The position numbers and the translations under genes are program-made. 64,000 nucleotides of DNA from Tolypocladium sp. Sup5 PDA-1 (lineage: Eukaryota; Ascomycota; Sordariomycetes; Hypocreales; Ophiocordycipitaceae), in contig JPHH03000042.1 in NCBI GenBank assembly GCA_000750105.3, positions 1 to 64,000 on the forward strand, in the 5' to 3' direction. Under the pieces are notes generated by a model. The model made no database searches. It had not been told where the DNA came from and saw only the letters and a list, made by a program, of their open reading frames with translations. This document shows positions 22,105-33,163 of this stretch, one piece after another; position 1 is the first letter of the stretch; each line of letters starts with the position of its first letter.

Positions 22105-25100
22105 GGTGGGGGAGTCGGTGTGGTGATTCCGCGGGGAAGAGATTTGTCTGGAGGAAAGCGACGACGACGTGCTTGCGCCGAGAGATGCAGCGATGGAAGC
22201 AAGGCGGATGGCAGCTTCACGAGACGACGAGCGCGCGACTGGCAGCAGGAGAGGCAATGCCAAGTGGCTGTTGTAGATAAGGCGGTTGATGGAATTGTTT
22301 TCGACAAATCCCTGGCCAGGTTGCGGGCTGAAAAGGAGTCGCTCATGGAGGGGCAAAAGGGCCAAATTATTCTGGAGCCAGGGGCAGCGACCCCCAGCCC
22401 CTCTAGCCTCCACCCCATGTCCAGTGGTCACCACCTCAGCCAGACGCAACCCACCCTGGCACCGAAATAGGCACTGTGACCAGGCGCAACGCTTGCGTAC
22501 TCGTAGGTCCTGGAGCGGCTCCCCTGTTCCCAGGCAAGCCAGGAAACCTTGATGCCTCGCACCGCTGCCGTGGGGGGGGATCGACGGGCACTGTGCTCCT
22601 GGGGCCAGCTTGTCCAGAAGCTTGGCCATGCTAGTGCGCTTCTGGCGCTGGCTGGAAGGCATTCCCAGCTTTTCTAGCCTCATTGGCCAGTCGTCGACAT
22701 CAACTCATAACGTCCACCCGCAATCCATTCTCCTTAAAGTCTGACCTGAACGCCCTCTTGAGAAGTGAGGTTCAGCTGCTTCGAGGCTTCGGCCCAATGT
22801 ACAGGAGCATGCCCCTCTTGGTTCGTCGGGCTGAACAGCAGCCCTCTTCCATTGGAGCCTCGTCCAACTCAAGAGCACGTCGAGTCGGCCCCGTCAGCAC
22901 GGCGTTGAAGGAAATGATGCCATTTCCTCCCAGTCCCGCTTGCCATCACCTCCTTCGACGCTACAGCTAGGGTACCCAGCATCGGCATCCACTGGACAAA
23001 GGCCTCGTAATTTCCTAAGATGACGGTCATCAATTCCCGTCACCATGAGCGGTTGGATGCTTCCGTTGTCTCGACAGGAGGATGGGAGGCGGCGGGCCGT
23101 GTAATAAGCATCGAACGCACAGGCATGTATCCGCATCCGTGCCTGGGCGTACCACCACGGAGTTACTTCGCACAAGGCACGCCATTGTGGCTCTCGAGGT
23201 CGAGAACGGTGCTTTGTGATACAAAATGCGGTAACCGTCGTCTAGCACTATCAATGCATGATGGTAGTGTGCAGCAGGCTGGCTTCAAGCCTCTGCGGCG
23301 GCTCCGAGTTGACGGGTACGTACTCCGTATCCGACACAAGTTTGCTTCATTTGCCAGCTCCTGTCCTCCAACAGGCAGGCCACAGGCCCAGTGATTCCAT
23401 CTACGGGAGATCAACTCGTGTCACATTATGCGCGCACATCTTCTGCCAATTCGGCTCTCCCGACTGCCTTTCCTGCACGTCGCCTCTCTCCTGAGCAAGC
23501 ATCGGGACGGAAGCGATCTTTAGGGAGAGCGGGCGGGAGGCCGTTTCCGCCTCGCCTCGTTCGCCAAGATTAGCGGGCATGTTGGCGAGTTGGTTTACCT
23601 CAATTGCAGATCACAGAGGCCGCGGGCCGCGTCTGTGGTGTTGTGGTGATGGCCTTTAAGGGGGAGTAAAAAAGCGTGAGGCGTCGTCAGCCGCTGGAGC
23701 CCGACGTCACTCTCGTGGCGATCAGGTTGGATCAACGGCCGGAACGCCTTGAATCAGTCTAGCACGCCCGGTGAGCCGGAGGCCACTGGCCAGATGGCAT
23801 GCGGCTTCTATCCTGAAACAATGGCAGATCAAGATCGGCTTGCCTCAAGTGGTAGCACTTGCACGCCAGAGAGAAACGCAGTTGAGGACCTGGCGACAGA
23901 CAGTGCGGGTAGTGGCTTGGACTTTGTGGGCCGCGAGGAGCATGCAGGAGCCAGCCACCAACAGGCAAAAAAAAACAAAAAAACTGGACAATCCGCTCTG
24001 ATAACGAGCAGAAAATGAGACGAGCGGCAACGTGCCAACGTGGTCGACACCTGGGCTGGTGCAGCCGGCCGGTGAAGGACGCAGCCAAGAATCGACGCGG
24101 ATGCAGCCGCTGTCTCAAAGGGCGACCGAGGAACGCGACTTGTTGGCCCGTGGTGTAAATAGTTCGGTTGCGGTCTCGTCGCATTTGGCATTCAATAGTC
24201 GCAGTCGACGAGACTCACTAGCTGCATGATTACGGAGTATGGGCCCGGCCAAGTACCGCCTCTCCTTGATAATTGCGAACGGAGTATGGCCAACAGCGGG
24301 TTGTTGGCCGGCTCTGCAGCTGCAGTTGGACCTGATGGTGATAGAGTCTGGCACACCTGCACGGAGTACGTAGTACTTCGTACCTACTTCGTAGGCCTAC
24401 CCTACTGCAAGAGTGTACTCGTACGAAGCAGGTAGGTTTGTAGAAAGAGAACACAGGAGAGAATGGTTGAGAGCACAACCATGCAGTACCTTGCCTGTAC
24501 TTTATATCCTGCCTGTACATGCACTTGATGCTGGCCGCCATGATGCCATACGGGAGGACATGCCTTTAAACGGGATGGAGAACAACGAAAACCTGTCGCC
24601 AAGCTTCGTCTAAACGTGCAGCACGCACTATACCCATGCTCCCGCTTTTGGCACTCTCGTCACCCCTCAGGCCCTTTTGGATGGAATGCAGCGGCAGAAA
24701 AAGGCTTGGCATCCCCAGTTCCAGTGTTGGCTGTCTGACTGACTGGCGCGGGGAGTCAGGGGGGGGAACACAGACACGTCTCGACACGCCGGTGAACGCA
24801 TTTCTTCCTTCGGGCTCGATGAAAACAACCCAGGCCGCTGCAATTCTGCACGGTCCAGACTCCAGTGTCCATCCCTCTGTCGCCTGTATCCACCCTTCCC
24901 CTAAAATGGGATACGATGCAGCCGCCCAGTACAGTGCGAAGCCTGCCGCCAGCCGCGCACATGATACAAGAATACGAGGGCCCAACAGCAGCTCTGCTTG
25001 CGACTGCAGAAAATAGAAACGGAAGCCTGGGGCGAATATCGAGTCAGGCAGCGCCTCACCCGTTGGCTGGCACCAGGTCAGCTTCATATGTACGAACGGC

Positions 25101-26007
25101 AGGCAAAGCCAGTTTGCAGTGATCCATTGACTCGACAAAATCCTCCAACAAACCCACCTACGGTATCCGTATGTAGTCCGTACCAACCAAAGCAAGGGCA
25201 AGGCCAGCTTGCACACCGTGCGTCCCCGAAGGTTCCCGCCTTCCAGGTTCTTATCTCTGTTCTTCAACGTGGGCAGGTTGATTCGACAGGGCCTTGTTAG
25301 CGCCAACAGATCCCCTGTAGCAGCTCCCCGTCCGTCAATCTTCAGGGCGGGTCTGTCGCGTCCTAACGTTCTCTCCCATTGCCGCCCCCTGAGCAGTCCC
25401 TGGGGCTTGTACTGGGACAATGGCTGTCGATTTGCCCAGCGCACTCACGCCCGTCACAATGGCGACGACATGTACAGTACCTGTGGCCACAGTGCGCTAC
25501 CGACTTGGTTTTCTGCTCGCGTAAAGGGCCAATTTCCAAGGGGGAAAGCCGTTTTTTTAATTGCCTCGCCTCGCCACGCCTGGATCCAGCAGCCCTTCCC
25601 GCCCTTCTCCCCCCTCCCTTCATCAGACTCATTCCAAAATCTAGGGAGACCTCTGGAACTCTGTTCGCTTCGTCGTCTGCGACACTTACTTGTAATTTCT
25701 GCGTCGTCCTTGCAGTGAGCCAAGCTTTTGGGTCGCAGAATTTTTGTTCCTTTTTCTCTTCCCTGCGTGCCTAGGTTGGCTCTATAGTCTCTTTCAGGCC
25801 CCCGCCAATTGCATAATCGACGCGCCCCTTCGCTCCTTTTTTTCGTGGTCTCAGTCCCCTGCAACAGGACTTGAGTGTCCGTCCGCTCGTTTGCGCGTCT
25901 GCACCAACGATCTTGGCGTCGCGAGCCTCATCACCACCGCACTCGCACTCGCGCTCGCGCCATCACATCCTTCGACTCTTCACATCGACCGACGGTCAAC
26001 CAGCACA
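22105..26007. other. 3.9 kb divergent intergenic region
   Basis: It lies between the starts of ugmA (minus) and the DUF250 gene (plus). No supported gene. A 292-codon minus-strand frame at 24566-25444 starts at GTG and is rich in Trp and Cys, so I reject it. The region holds several palindrome copies (23321-23329, 24231-24239, 24361-24383) and a CT-rich promoter-like stretch at about 25560-26000 before the transporter start. Confidence 0.6.
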
Positions 26008-27392
26008 ATGTCTGCAGACGAAAAGACACGCGTCTCCGGCGACGTCCCTCGCCCGGATGCCTCGCCCGTCCTGCCCACGGTCAATCCCCAGGCTGAGAAG
26101 CCCCAGCCTGCCAAGGCCGCTCTACACCCGATTTTCTACGTCGTGTAAGTATTGGACGGCGCGACGCGATGGCGACGCTGGGCTAACGAGCGCATGCAGG
26201 ACCTGGATCGGCTTCAGCTCGTCTGTCATTCTCTTCAACAAATGGCTCCTGGACACAATGAACTTCCGTACGTCTGCAGAGCCACCACCGTCTTGCGATG
26301 TGGCCATCCAGCTAATCCCACGCTAGGCTACCCCGTCATCCTCACCACGTACCACTTGACGTTCGCGACGGTCGTCACCCAGGTCATGGCCCGATGGACG
26401 ACTCTGCTCGATGGCCGCAAGACCGTCAAGATGACTGGTCGCGTGTACCTGCGCGCGGTTGTCCCCATCGGCATCTTCTTCAGCTTGAGTCTGATCTGCG
26501 GCAACTTGACATACCTCTACCTCTCCGTCGCCTTTATCCAGATGCTCAAGGCCACGACTCCCGTCGCTGTCCTCATCTCGGGATGGACCCTCGGTGTCAC
26601 GCAGCCCAACCTGAAGCAGTTCCTCAACGTCTCGGCCATTGTCGTCGGTGTCATCATCGCCTCCTTTGGAGAAATCCACTTCGTCACAATTGGTGTCCTG
26701 TACCAAATTGGTGGCATCATTTTTGAGGCTCTCCGACTTACCATGGTCCAGCGACTTCTGAGCTCGGCCGACTTCAAGATGGACCCTCTGGTCTCTCTGT
26801 ACTACTTCGCCCCCATTTGCGCTGTCATGAACGGAGTCGTGGCCCTCATCTGGGAGTTCCCCAAGGTCTCGATGGCCGATGTCTACAATGTTGGGCTCTT
26901 CACCTTCTTCCTCAACGGACTTTGCGCCTTCATGCTCAACGTCTCCGTTGTCTTCCTGGTATGGCACTCTTTGTCCTTGCCCAGCTTGCTTCCCACGCTA
27001 ACGCCGTGACACAGATTGGCAAGACCTCTGCCGTTGTCCTCACGCTGTGCGGTGTCCTCAAGGATATTATGCTTGTCGTTGCCTCCATGATGATTTGGGG
27101 CACTCAGGTCACCGGCCTGCAGTTCTTCGGCTACTCCATTGCCCTGGGCGGCATGGTTTACTACAAGCTCGGTTTCGAACAGCTCAAGGGCTATGCTGGC
27201 GAGGCCGGCCGCCAGTGGGCTGAGTTTGGTGCTCGCAAGCCCGTTCTCCGCAAGATTGCCGTCATTGTCCTGTCGGTCTTGGTGCTCTTCACACTATTTG
27301 GGACTCTGGCTCCCACGTATGCACCCGCCTACGACCCTACCAAACTCACCAACGAGGTTACCAGCCGCTTCGGTAAGACTGGTGCCCAATAA
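26008..27392 (+). CDS. DUF250/TPT-family membrane transporter (SLC35-like)
   Basis: A polytopic transporter of the triose-phosphate/nucleotide-sugar transporter superfamily, expected in a Golgi or other endomembrane. Four exons: 26008-26144, 26200-26267, 26327-26958 and 27015-27392, giving 404 residues. The joins create VVTWIGFSSSVILFNKWLLD and NFRYPVILTTYHLTFA, both typical of the family. About ten hydrophobic helices follow a hydrophilic, Pro-rich N-terminus of about 45 residues. The stretch LKATTPVAVLISGWTLG is a family hallmark. The C-terminus is cytosolic and hydrophilic after the last helix (VLVLFTLFGTLAP). The substrate cannot be read from sequence; close fungal relatives are annotated only as DUF250 proteins. 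The neighbour eL27 is convergent and unrelated. Confidence 0.92.
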
Positions 27393-28161
27393 AAAAAACA
27401 AAAGCGCCAGGTCCACTGTTTTGCCTGTTCTGAGACGGACAGTACAAGAACGCGAGCGCATCAAGGCGTTGAATGGCTGGGCAACACGGGCAATCTAGGA
27501 GGGTCATTTCTTTTTCTTTATCTCATGATGCCTTGGAACCGGACTTGTTCTGGCACATACCCGCATCGTTGCCAAAAAGAGAGAACTCTAATTTGGAGAC
27601 TGAGACTATGCTTGGCTGTTTGGGGGGGACGGACCACCGCTGGTGTATAGTTATAGAGCTTTGCGCAGTGCGCGAGGGCGAAACTGCACGAACCGCATCA
27701 CGAAGGGTCTAATCTGATGTACTTTAGACGGCGTTGAAATCAATTCATAGAAACCTAAGAGATGAAAAATCGCCCAAAAGCAAGTAAACCCGTGCATTGA
27801 ACATGTCGCCAGTGTCACAAGGTCACACGACAACTGGCATGCTTGACATGAGGCGGATGGAACAGACGCATGGCAGGTTGACGGGCTCAATTGAGCCCAG
27901 CCGTCTATTGTTGTTCTATCGCCTCCCACTGGACTACGACGGCCAGCTGACACCCGAAAACCGCTCGCGTCCGGAACAGTGCAATGAATCCCAAGCCGAG
28001 CGGCGCGTTCACTCCTGACAGGTACGGTCACGCAGGTCAAGATATGTGAGGTGTAAATTTTTAATGAACTTCATATTGAGCCCATAAACCGGGGTTCCTC
28101 GATTGCCATTCGATGCTCTTTACATCCCGCCAACTCCCTAACCGTGATGGAGAAAACGATT
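27393..28161. other. Convergent intergenic region
   Basis: This holds the 3' flanks of the DUF250 transporter (plus) and eL27 (minus). An A-rich run follows the transporter stop directly (27390-27400). No gene seen. Confidence 0.65.
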
Positions 28162-28832
28162 TTAAAATTCTGTACCACGTCCGTTAGCACTTGTCGCCGA
28201 CTTCGCAAGAGCAGAAGAAGCAGCAGCAGCAGCATTCCGCTTGGCAAGGAGAAAAAAACGTACTCAGGGGGGTGAAGAACCATCGGTTCTTGCCGCTGGT
28301 GTAGCGCTCCTCCAACACCTTCTTGACAGTCTTCTTCGCGTCCTCCCGGTGGCTGACCTCCTTGAAGGTCTCGCCGGAGATGGTGCCCTTGAGGCCCTCG
28401 AGCTCGAGCGTGTATCGGGTGGGCATCAGGTGGTTGTAGTTGATGACCTTGATGAAGGGCTTGATCTTGGACCGCTTCTCCTGGCGGGCCTTGGACATGC
28501 GGCGGGTAATCTTGGAGGGGTAGCGCTCGATGCCAGTGACGACGGCGTGGCCGAAGGGATGAGGCTTGTTGCCGTTGTCGACGGGCTGGATGATGACGAC
28601 CTAGATCATTGCAACACTTCCAGTCAGCCTCTCTGTTCTTCTCTTCCAAGCCAAAAATCGGCAGTCAATCGTTGACGTCCGCCCATCGCGCCCAATGCCT
28701 CCTCCAAATATTTGTTGTGCAGCTTCGACGCGACGGGCAGCCGGACAGAGAGTTCGCGGGGCGTCGTACCTTCTTGCCGGCATATCGGCCGCGGGTGATG
28801 ATGGCGACTCGGCCGACCTTGAGGAACTTCAT
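28162..28832 (-). CDS. RPL27: 60S ribosomal protein eL27 (L27e)
   Basis: A structural protein of the large cytosolic ribosomal subunit. Three exons: 28832-28770 (MKFLKVGRVAIITRGRYAGK), 28600-28264 and a final exon of only 8 nt (28169-28162). The last join completes WFFTPLKF and the stop, the expected eL27 C-terminus, so the protein is 135 residues, like other eukaryotic eL27 (about 136). The KOW-like N-terminus and the segments VVIIQPVDNGNKPHPFGHAV and KRSKIKPFIKVINYNHLMPT are diagnostic. Without the micro-exon the frame reads on into STFFSP and beyond, which is an artefact. The start is divergent from NCE101 with 291 bp between the two ATGs. The last intron contains a GCAGCAGCAG run. Confidence 0.97.
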
Positions 28833-29123
28833 CTTGTCCTGCTGTGTGGTCGGTTGTGTGTTAGTTGGAGGATTTCGACGTCGTGAACCGTGATCGGGAA
28901 ATTTGGTGCAAAATTTGGGGTTTGTGGGTTGGCTCTTTGGGGCAAGCGAGCGGCAGGTGAAAAGTCACATGACTGTCAAATTTGCGAGCGTGTGTGGTCC
29001 GTGCGCTGGACCCAACCGTCGCGGTTGGCGCCAGAGTGCTCCACCATCAGAGCTCCCGAGCAACGCCAAAGCACCGTGATCAGCTACAGCATCGAGCAGG
29101 ATCAAGCGGAAGCCGAAGCAAAA
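28833..29123. promoter_or_regulatory. Shared divergent promoter of eL27 and NCE101
   Basis: A 291-bp gap between two outward-facing starts that must serve both genes. A T-rich patch lies around 28900-28930 (AAATTTGGTGCAAAATTTGGGG). No specific binding site can be named with confidence. Confidence 0.6.
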
Positions 29124-29368
29124 ATGCCTGCGCCGACATACATCATCTCCAGGGTGGCAGACCCCATTTTTGCCGTCCTCATTGGAGTCTCCGCCGCCGC
29201 GACCCGAATCAATCGCGAGGAGAAGACCAAGGGGAGGACGACGAACGAAACCATTGAAGCTGGGCTACGGTACGGATGACCAGTTTACGAGTGCGATTGT
29301 ACCAGAGGACAGTAACTAACATGCCACTTTGTCTCAGACGCATTGGCCTCCCAAAGAAAATGACTTAA
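29124..29368 (+). CDS. NCE101: NCE101-family small membrane protein
   Basis: A 58-residue single-helix protein. Exons 29124-29269 and 29338-29368 join across a 68-nt intron (GTACGG...ACTAAC...CTCAG) to give GLRRIGLPKKMT and a stop. The N-terminus MPAPTYIISRVADPIFAVLI and the following TRINREEK are hallmarks of the family, which in yeast was linked to non-classical protein export. Codon phase across the intron is exact. The frame is open upstream of 29124 but has no in-frame ATG of its own; the context CAAAAATGCC supports 29124 as the start. It is divergent from eL27 and convergent with the TTC36-like gene 124 bp downstream. Confidence 0.93.
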
Positions 29369-29492
29369 TCAAACGCCTGCCTCGCTGCTATATGCTCTAT
29401 CGGTTCATGAATGCAATCTCCACGAGGGTTACTGCGCCTTGGCTCATGCAGGTCACCAAAGCTCCCTCTCGTACCACCGACTCGACGGATAA

Positions 29493-30290
29493 TTATGCCT
29501 CGAAAGATGGCCCGTATTCCTTCTTCATGGCCTCGCGAACAATCTGGCCACAGAGCTTCGCCGTGGGGTTGACGCTCACAGCCAGGCTTTTGGCAATCTG
29601 GTTGCCGTAACGGCCGCCATAGGCCAGGTCCCGCGCGGCGGCTTCCTCAAAACTCAGCTTCCTCCACCGCGCCTCGGGCCTGCTCTCGTCGACATCCAGC
29701 AGCCTGTCCGACAGCAGCTTGGAGGTCCTGAGGTACACGGCTGCGCGTTGGGTGTGCGCCATGGATAGTGTCCGCGCCGCCTGAGGCGAAAGAGGAGTGG
29801 TCATTGTGGCGGGGGAAAGGAGCGCAATGGAGCGCTCCATGTCTTCAAGGGCCGTCGTGGCGGCACGTCTCCTCTCGGACTGCTCGGGCTGCGCGATCAA
29901 AGGCATGGGCATGCCGGTGGTGATCTCGAGGAGCATGGCGTCGCCGTAGAGCCGTCTCATGATCTGGGCTCGGTTGTTTCTTGCGCTGGCATAGTTGGGG
30001 TGCTCGGAGATGAGACCCTCTAGATCCGAAATGCATTGTTGGTATCCCTTGACGGCAGTCTCTTCGGCATCTTCAGCTTGGGACTCGCCGAGCTGCTTCT
30101 CGATTGCTTGAATGGTCTGGATGATGGTGCGCTCTCGCTGGACGACCCTCTCATAGGCGCTCGTGTCGGTGACGTGCGGATCGCGAGGCAGAGACGGGTC
30201 GGTCACGACGCCCGCGGCCGGGTTGGACTCGGGGTCCTTGATCTTCTCGAGCACATTGATGTCTCGCGTGCTCAGGTTCACGTAAGCCAT
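29493..30290 (-). CDS. TTC36-like tetratricopeptide repeat protein
   Basis: A single-exon gene of 265 residues starting MAYVNLSTRDINVLEKIKDP at 30290. The frame is open a further 13 codons upstream but without an ATG. The helical repeat region (AVKGYQQCISDLEGLISEHP then NYASARNNRAQIMRRLYGDA) fits TPR pairs. The C-terminal segments DLAYGGRYGNQIAKSLAVS and NPTAKLCGQIVREAMKKEYG match the conserved end of the TTC36 family. TPR proteins usually act as co-chaperones or scaffolds; the fungal member has no established role that I know of. It shares a 1.1 kb upstream region with the divergent HPPD gene. Confidence 0.85.
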   Translation of the reverse strand: MAYVNLSTRDINVLEKIKDPESNPAAGVVTDPSLPRDPHVTDTSAYERVVQRERTIIQTIQAIEKQLGESQAEDAEETAVKGYQQCISDLEGLISEHPNYASARNNRAQIMRRLYGDAMLLEITTGMPMPLIAQPEQSERRRAATTALEDMERSIALLSPATMTTPLSPQAARTLSMAHTQRAAVYLRTSKLLSDRLLDVDESRPEARWRKLSFEEAAARDLAYGGRYGNQIAKSLAVSVNPTAKLCGQIVREAMKKEYGPSFEA

Positions 30291-30570
30291 GTTGCCGGTG
30301 GCGATGTCGGTGGCGGTCGCGGTTCGCAAGAAGATGCGCCCTGATGGGGAGATTTTGAAGAAGGATAATCTGACGCAATTCGACTTTGTTCAAGCTTTAT
30401 TTCTTCCGCGACAGCTGGTTCAAAGTCTATTGACAACGGACATGGGGGGGGATGTGGCGGCTTGATATTCTACGGCGGCGTCATCTGCGACGGAGCCGAG
30501 CGGCCGATCGCCGCAGTGGGTTGCACGCTGCCACGGCACTGCAGGACCCCAGAGCCGCCCAGCGCGGAGA

Positions 30571-30610
30571 GCAGCGGCGAGCAGCGGCGAGCAGCGGCGA
30601 GCAGCGGCGA
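30571..30610 (+). repeat. Four exact copies of a 10-bp unit
   Basis: GCAGCGGCGA is repeated four times without mismatch in non-coding DNA upstream of HPPD. Confidence 0.95.
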
Positions 30611-31306
30611 CACAGGCGGAACGATGGGTGGCCAGCCCAGGAATCAACGGCGCTGACATGGCCGACTACCTGAATCTACTGTGCGCCTCTGGCCGTGTGG
30701 TGGCCAGAAACAGCCGGTGGGGCCACGGACCGGCCACTCTCGGCTTCCAGCGGCTGGCACCGCCGCCACGGCAGCATTCCGCACGGCGGCTCTGCCGGCC
30801 GCGGCCCCTCTTCCTCCCGGACCTGCAACGACCAGCGGCGCAGGATGGGATTGGATTCGGTGCCACGCAGGCAACTGGGTTCGACGATCTCGCGGCATAG
30901 CGGAGGAAGGGAGAAAAGCCAGTGTCCGATGGCGCTATGCCCCTCCCGCTGGCCACTCAGCGCCGCCGCGTTTGAAAGGCCACGCCTTGTGGTTTGATGC
31001 TTTGCTGCCCGCCCACCCACCACCCCCGGCTCCGAGGGCGGTTCAAGGTTGCCGCTGCTGGAGGTCGTGCTTCGATTGAGCCTCTCGGGCCGTAGGATGC
31101 CATGAGCGCGGGCCATTTCCGGGGGGTGTGTCGCATGGACGTGATGTGATGTTGGCGGGTGAGCCGGGACTGACGGGTACCATTCATAAGGCGACAGGTC
31201 CCCGGGGGTTGCGTATATCTACATGCTTCTCCGATCTCTCTCCTCATCCAAGACGACTACTACTCTTCATTCAACGATTACTGGCCAAGAAGAGTAGCCT
31301 GAGCGA

Positions 31307-31312
31307 TATATA
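31307..31312 (+). promoter_or_regulatory. TATA-like element of the HPPD gene
   Basis: TATATA lies 84 bp before the HPPD start codon, followed by a CACACACG run. The position suits a core promoter with a short 5' leader. Inferred only. Confidence 0.35.
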
Positions 31313-31395
31313 CACACACGTCCATCGCGGGTGGTATCTTGAAGCTCACACTTGATACGCACTCTCCTCCTCCTCCCACCTCACACACAGCCGCC

Positions 31396-32646
31396 ATGGC
31401 CCCCTCAGCCGTCTCCCCCCAGCAGCGGGCCGCCGACTCGACGGCGCAGCAGCCCGACGGCAGCTTCGCCATCCAGACGCCCGGCGGCAACTTCACGGGC
31501 TACGACCACGTAACGTGGTGGGTGGGCAACGCCAAGCAGGCGGCCGGCTACTACACCAGCCTCTTCGGCTTCAAGGCCATCGCCTACCGCGGCCTCGAGA
31601 CGGGCAGCCGGTACTTTGCCTCGTACGTCGTCGCCAACAACGACGTGCGCTTCGTCTTCACCTCGCCGCTGCGCTCCGCCGAGCACCTCCCCGCCGAGGA
31701 GCCCATCTCCGCCGCCGACAGGAAGCTGCTCGTCGAGATGCACGCGCACCTCGAGCGCCACGGCGACGCCGTCAAGGACGTGGCCTTTGAGGTGGACAAC
31801 GTCGAGGGCGTCTACCACAAGGCCGTCAAGGAGGGCGCCGTCGCCGTGCAGGACCCGCTGCTGCTGCAGGACCCGGAGCACGGCGCCGTCGTCACCGCCG
31901 TCATCAACACGTACGGCGACACCACGCACACGCTCATCAGCCGCCTGTCCTACTCGGGCCCTTTCCTCCCGGGCTTCCGCGCGGCCAAGCCGTCGACGGC
32001 GTCGGTGACGCTGCCCGAGGTGCGGCTCGAGCGCATCGACCACTGCGTCGGCAACCAGGACTGGAACGAGATGGTGTCCGCGTGCGCCTTCTACGAGCAG
32101 TGCCTGTCCTTCCACCGCTTCTGGTCCGTCGACGACTCGCAGATCTGCACCGAGTTCTCGGCGCTGAGCTCCATCGTCATGGCCTCGCCCAACAACCTCG
32201 TCAAGATGCCCATCAACGAGCCCGCCGCCGGCAAGAAGAAGTCGCAGATCGAGGAGTTCGTCATCTTCAACTCGGGCGCCGGCGTGCAGCACATCGCGCT
32301 GCTCACCAAGGACATCATTTCCGCCGTGACGGCCCTGCGCACGCGCGGCGTCGAGTTCATCAACGTGCCCACCACCTACTACGACGCCATGCGCCAGCGC
32401 CTCAAGACGGAGAAGCGCAGCTGGGAGCTCAAGGAGGACCTCGAGACGATTGAGCGCCTCAACATCCTCATCGACTACGACGAGGGCGGCTACCTGCTGC
32501 AGCTCTTCACCAAGCCCCTCATGGACCGGCCCACCGTCTTCATCGAGATTATCCAGCGCGAGGCGTTTGAGGGCTTCGGCGCGGGCAACTTCAAGAGCCT
32601 CTTCGAGGCCATCGAGCGCGAGCAGGCCGAGCGAGGAAACCTGTGA
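31396..32646 (+). CDS. HPD: 4-Hydroxyphenylpyruvate dioxygenase
   Basis: A non-haem Fe(II) enzyme of tyrosine catabolism that converts 4-hydroxyphenylpyruvate to homogentisate, the precursor of acetyl-CoA/fumarate breakdown and of pyomelanin. A single exon of 416 residues, normal length, starts in GCCGCCATGG. Two vicinal-oxygen-chelate domains are visible. The iron ligands are H216 (IDHCVGN), H299 (VQHIALLT) and E384 (FIEIIQRE). The segment LVKMPINEPAAGKKKSQIEE is the conserved active-site loop region and NFKSLFEAIEREQAERGNL the family C-terminal helix. Codon use is strongly G/C-ending, suggesting good expression. No homogentisate dioxygenase or other tyrosine-pathway gene is nearby in this window. 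Confidence 0.98.
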   Translation: MAPSAVSPQQRAADSTAQQPDGSFAIQTPGGNFTGYDHVTWWVGNAKQAAGYYTSLFGFKAIAYRGLETGSRYFASYVVANNDVRFVFTSPLRSAEHLPAEEPISAADRKLLVEMHAHLERHGDAVKDVAFEVDNVEGVYHKAVKEGAVAVQDPLLLQDPEHGAVVTAVINTYGDTTHTLISRLSYSGPFLPGFRAAKPSTASVTLPEVRLERIDHCVGNQDWNEMVSACAFYEQCLSFHRFWSVDDSQICTEFSALSSIVMASPNNLVKMPINEPAAGKKKSQIEEFVIFNSGAGVQHIALLTKDIISAVTALRTRGVEFINVPTTYYDAMRQRLKTEKRSWELKEDLETIERLNILIDYDEGGYLLQLFTKPLMDRPTVFIEIIQREAFEGFGAGNFKSLFEAIEREQAERGNL

Positions 32647-33163
32647 GGTGCGAGCCGAGATGTATAAAAAGAAAAAGGGGGAGTGTGAGTGAGTGAGTGA
32701 GTGAGTGGGTGGGTGGGTGGGTGAGAGACGTCAGCGGATGAACATGGCAGCGCCACTACAGCTGTCGGCACAACTCAACGGGTGCAAAGGCGAAATCATT
32801 TTTGTTTTCTTTTGTCTAATAATCATAGCATGAATGAGCCCCACGACGAAATGCCATTGGTCGTCTTGTCCTTTTCATCATTGTCCAGTCACGCCGGTGC
32901 CTGCTCGCTGTTGCTATCCGGGTCGTCGCGGTGCACCATCGCTAAATATTCAAGAAGAAAAACATTTCAAACATCTGCTGTATTAGCCAACCGTCTCCAT
33001 TGTGCGCCGTGTTACTGTGCAAAGTCTCCCGTATCTAGGCCGTCTGTTCGTCGCTGCGGCAGGGCTGCCCACTGTCCCTTGATGTACATTCGCTGCCATT
33101 TAGCAGCCTCTCAATTGCCCGCTCTCCCATGCAGTGGTAAACAAACCTTCTCTCCTTTTTGAC
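32647..33163. other. Convergent intergenic region with a GTGA/GTGG microsatellite
   Basis: This holds the 3' flanks of HPPD and SSL1. At about 32681-32724 there is a GTGAGTGA run that becomes GTGGGTGG. No gene seen. Confidence 0.7.

Larger units (their letters stand above)
30291..31395. other. Divergent promoter region between the TTC36-like gene and HPPD
   Basis: No gene seen. It is GC-rich in the left half and contains a 10-bp tandem repeat at 30571-30610 and a TATA-like element near the HPPD start. Confidence 0.65.

Noticed and set aside
24566..25444. 292-codon open frame on the minus strand
   Set aside because: It begins at GTG, is rich in Trp, Cys and Arg, shows no domain or coding bias, and overlaps other frames in the promoter region of the DUF250 gene.
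30291..30329. 13-codon N-terminal extension of the TTC36-like protein
   Set aside because: It starts at TTG, whereas the ATG at 30290 is the first in-frame methionine.
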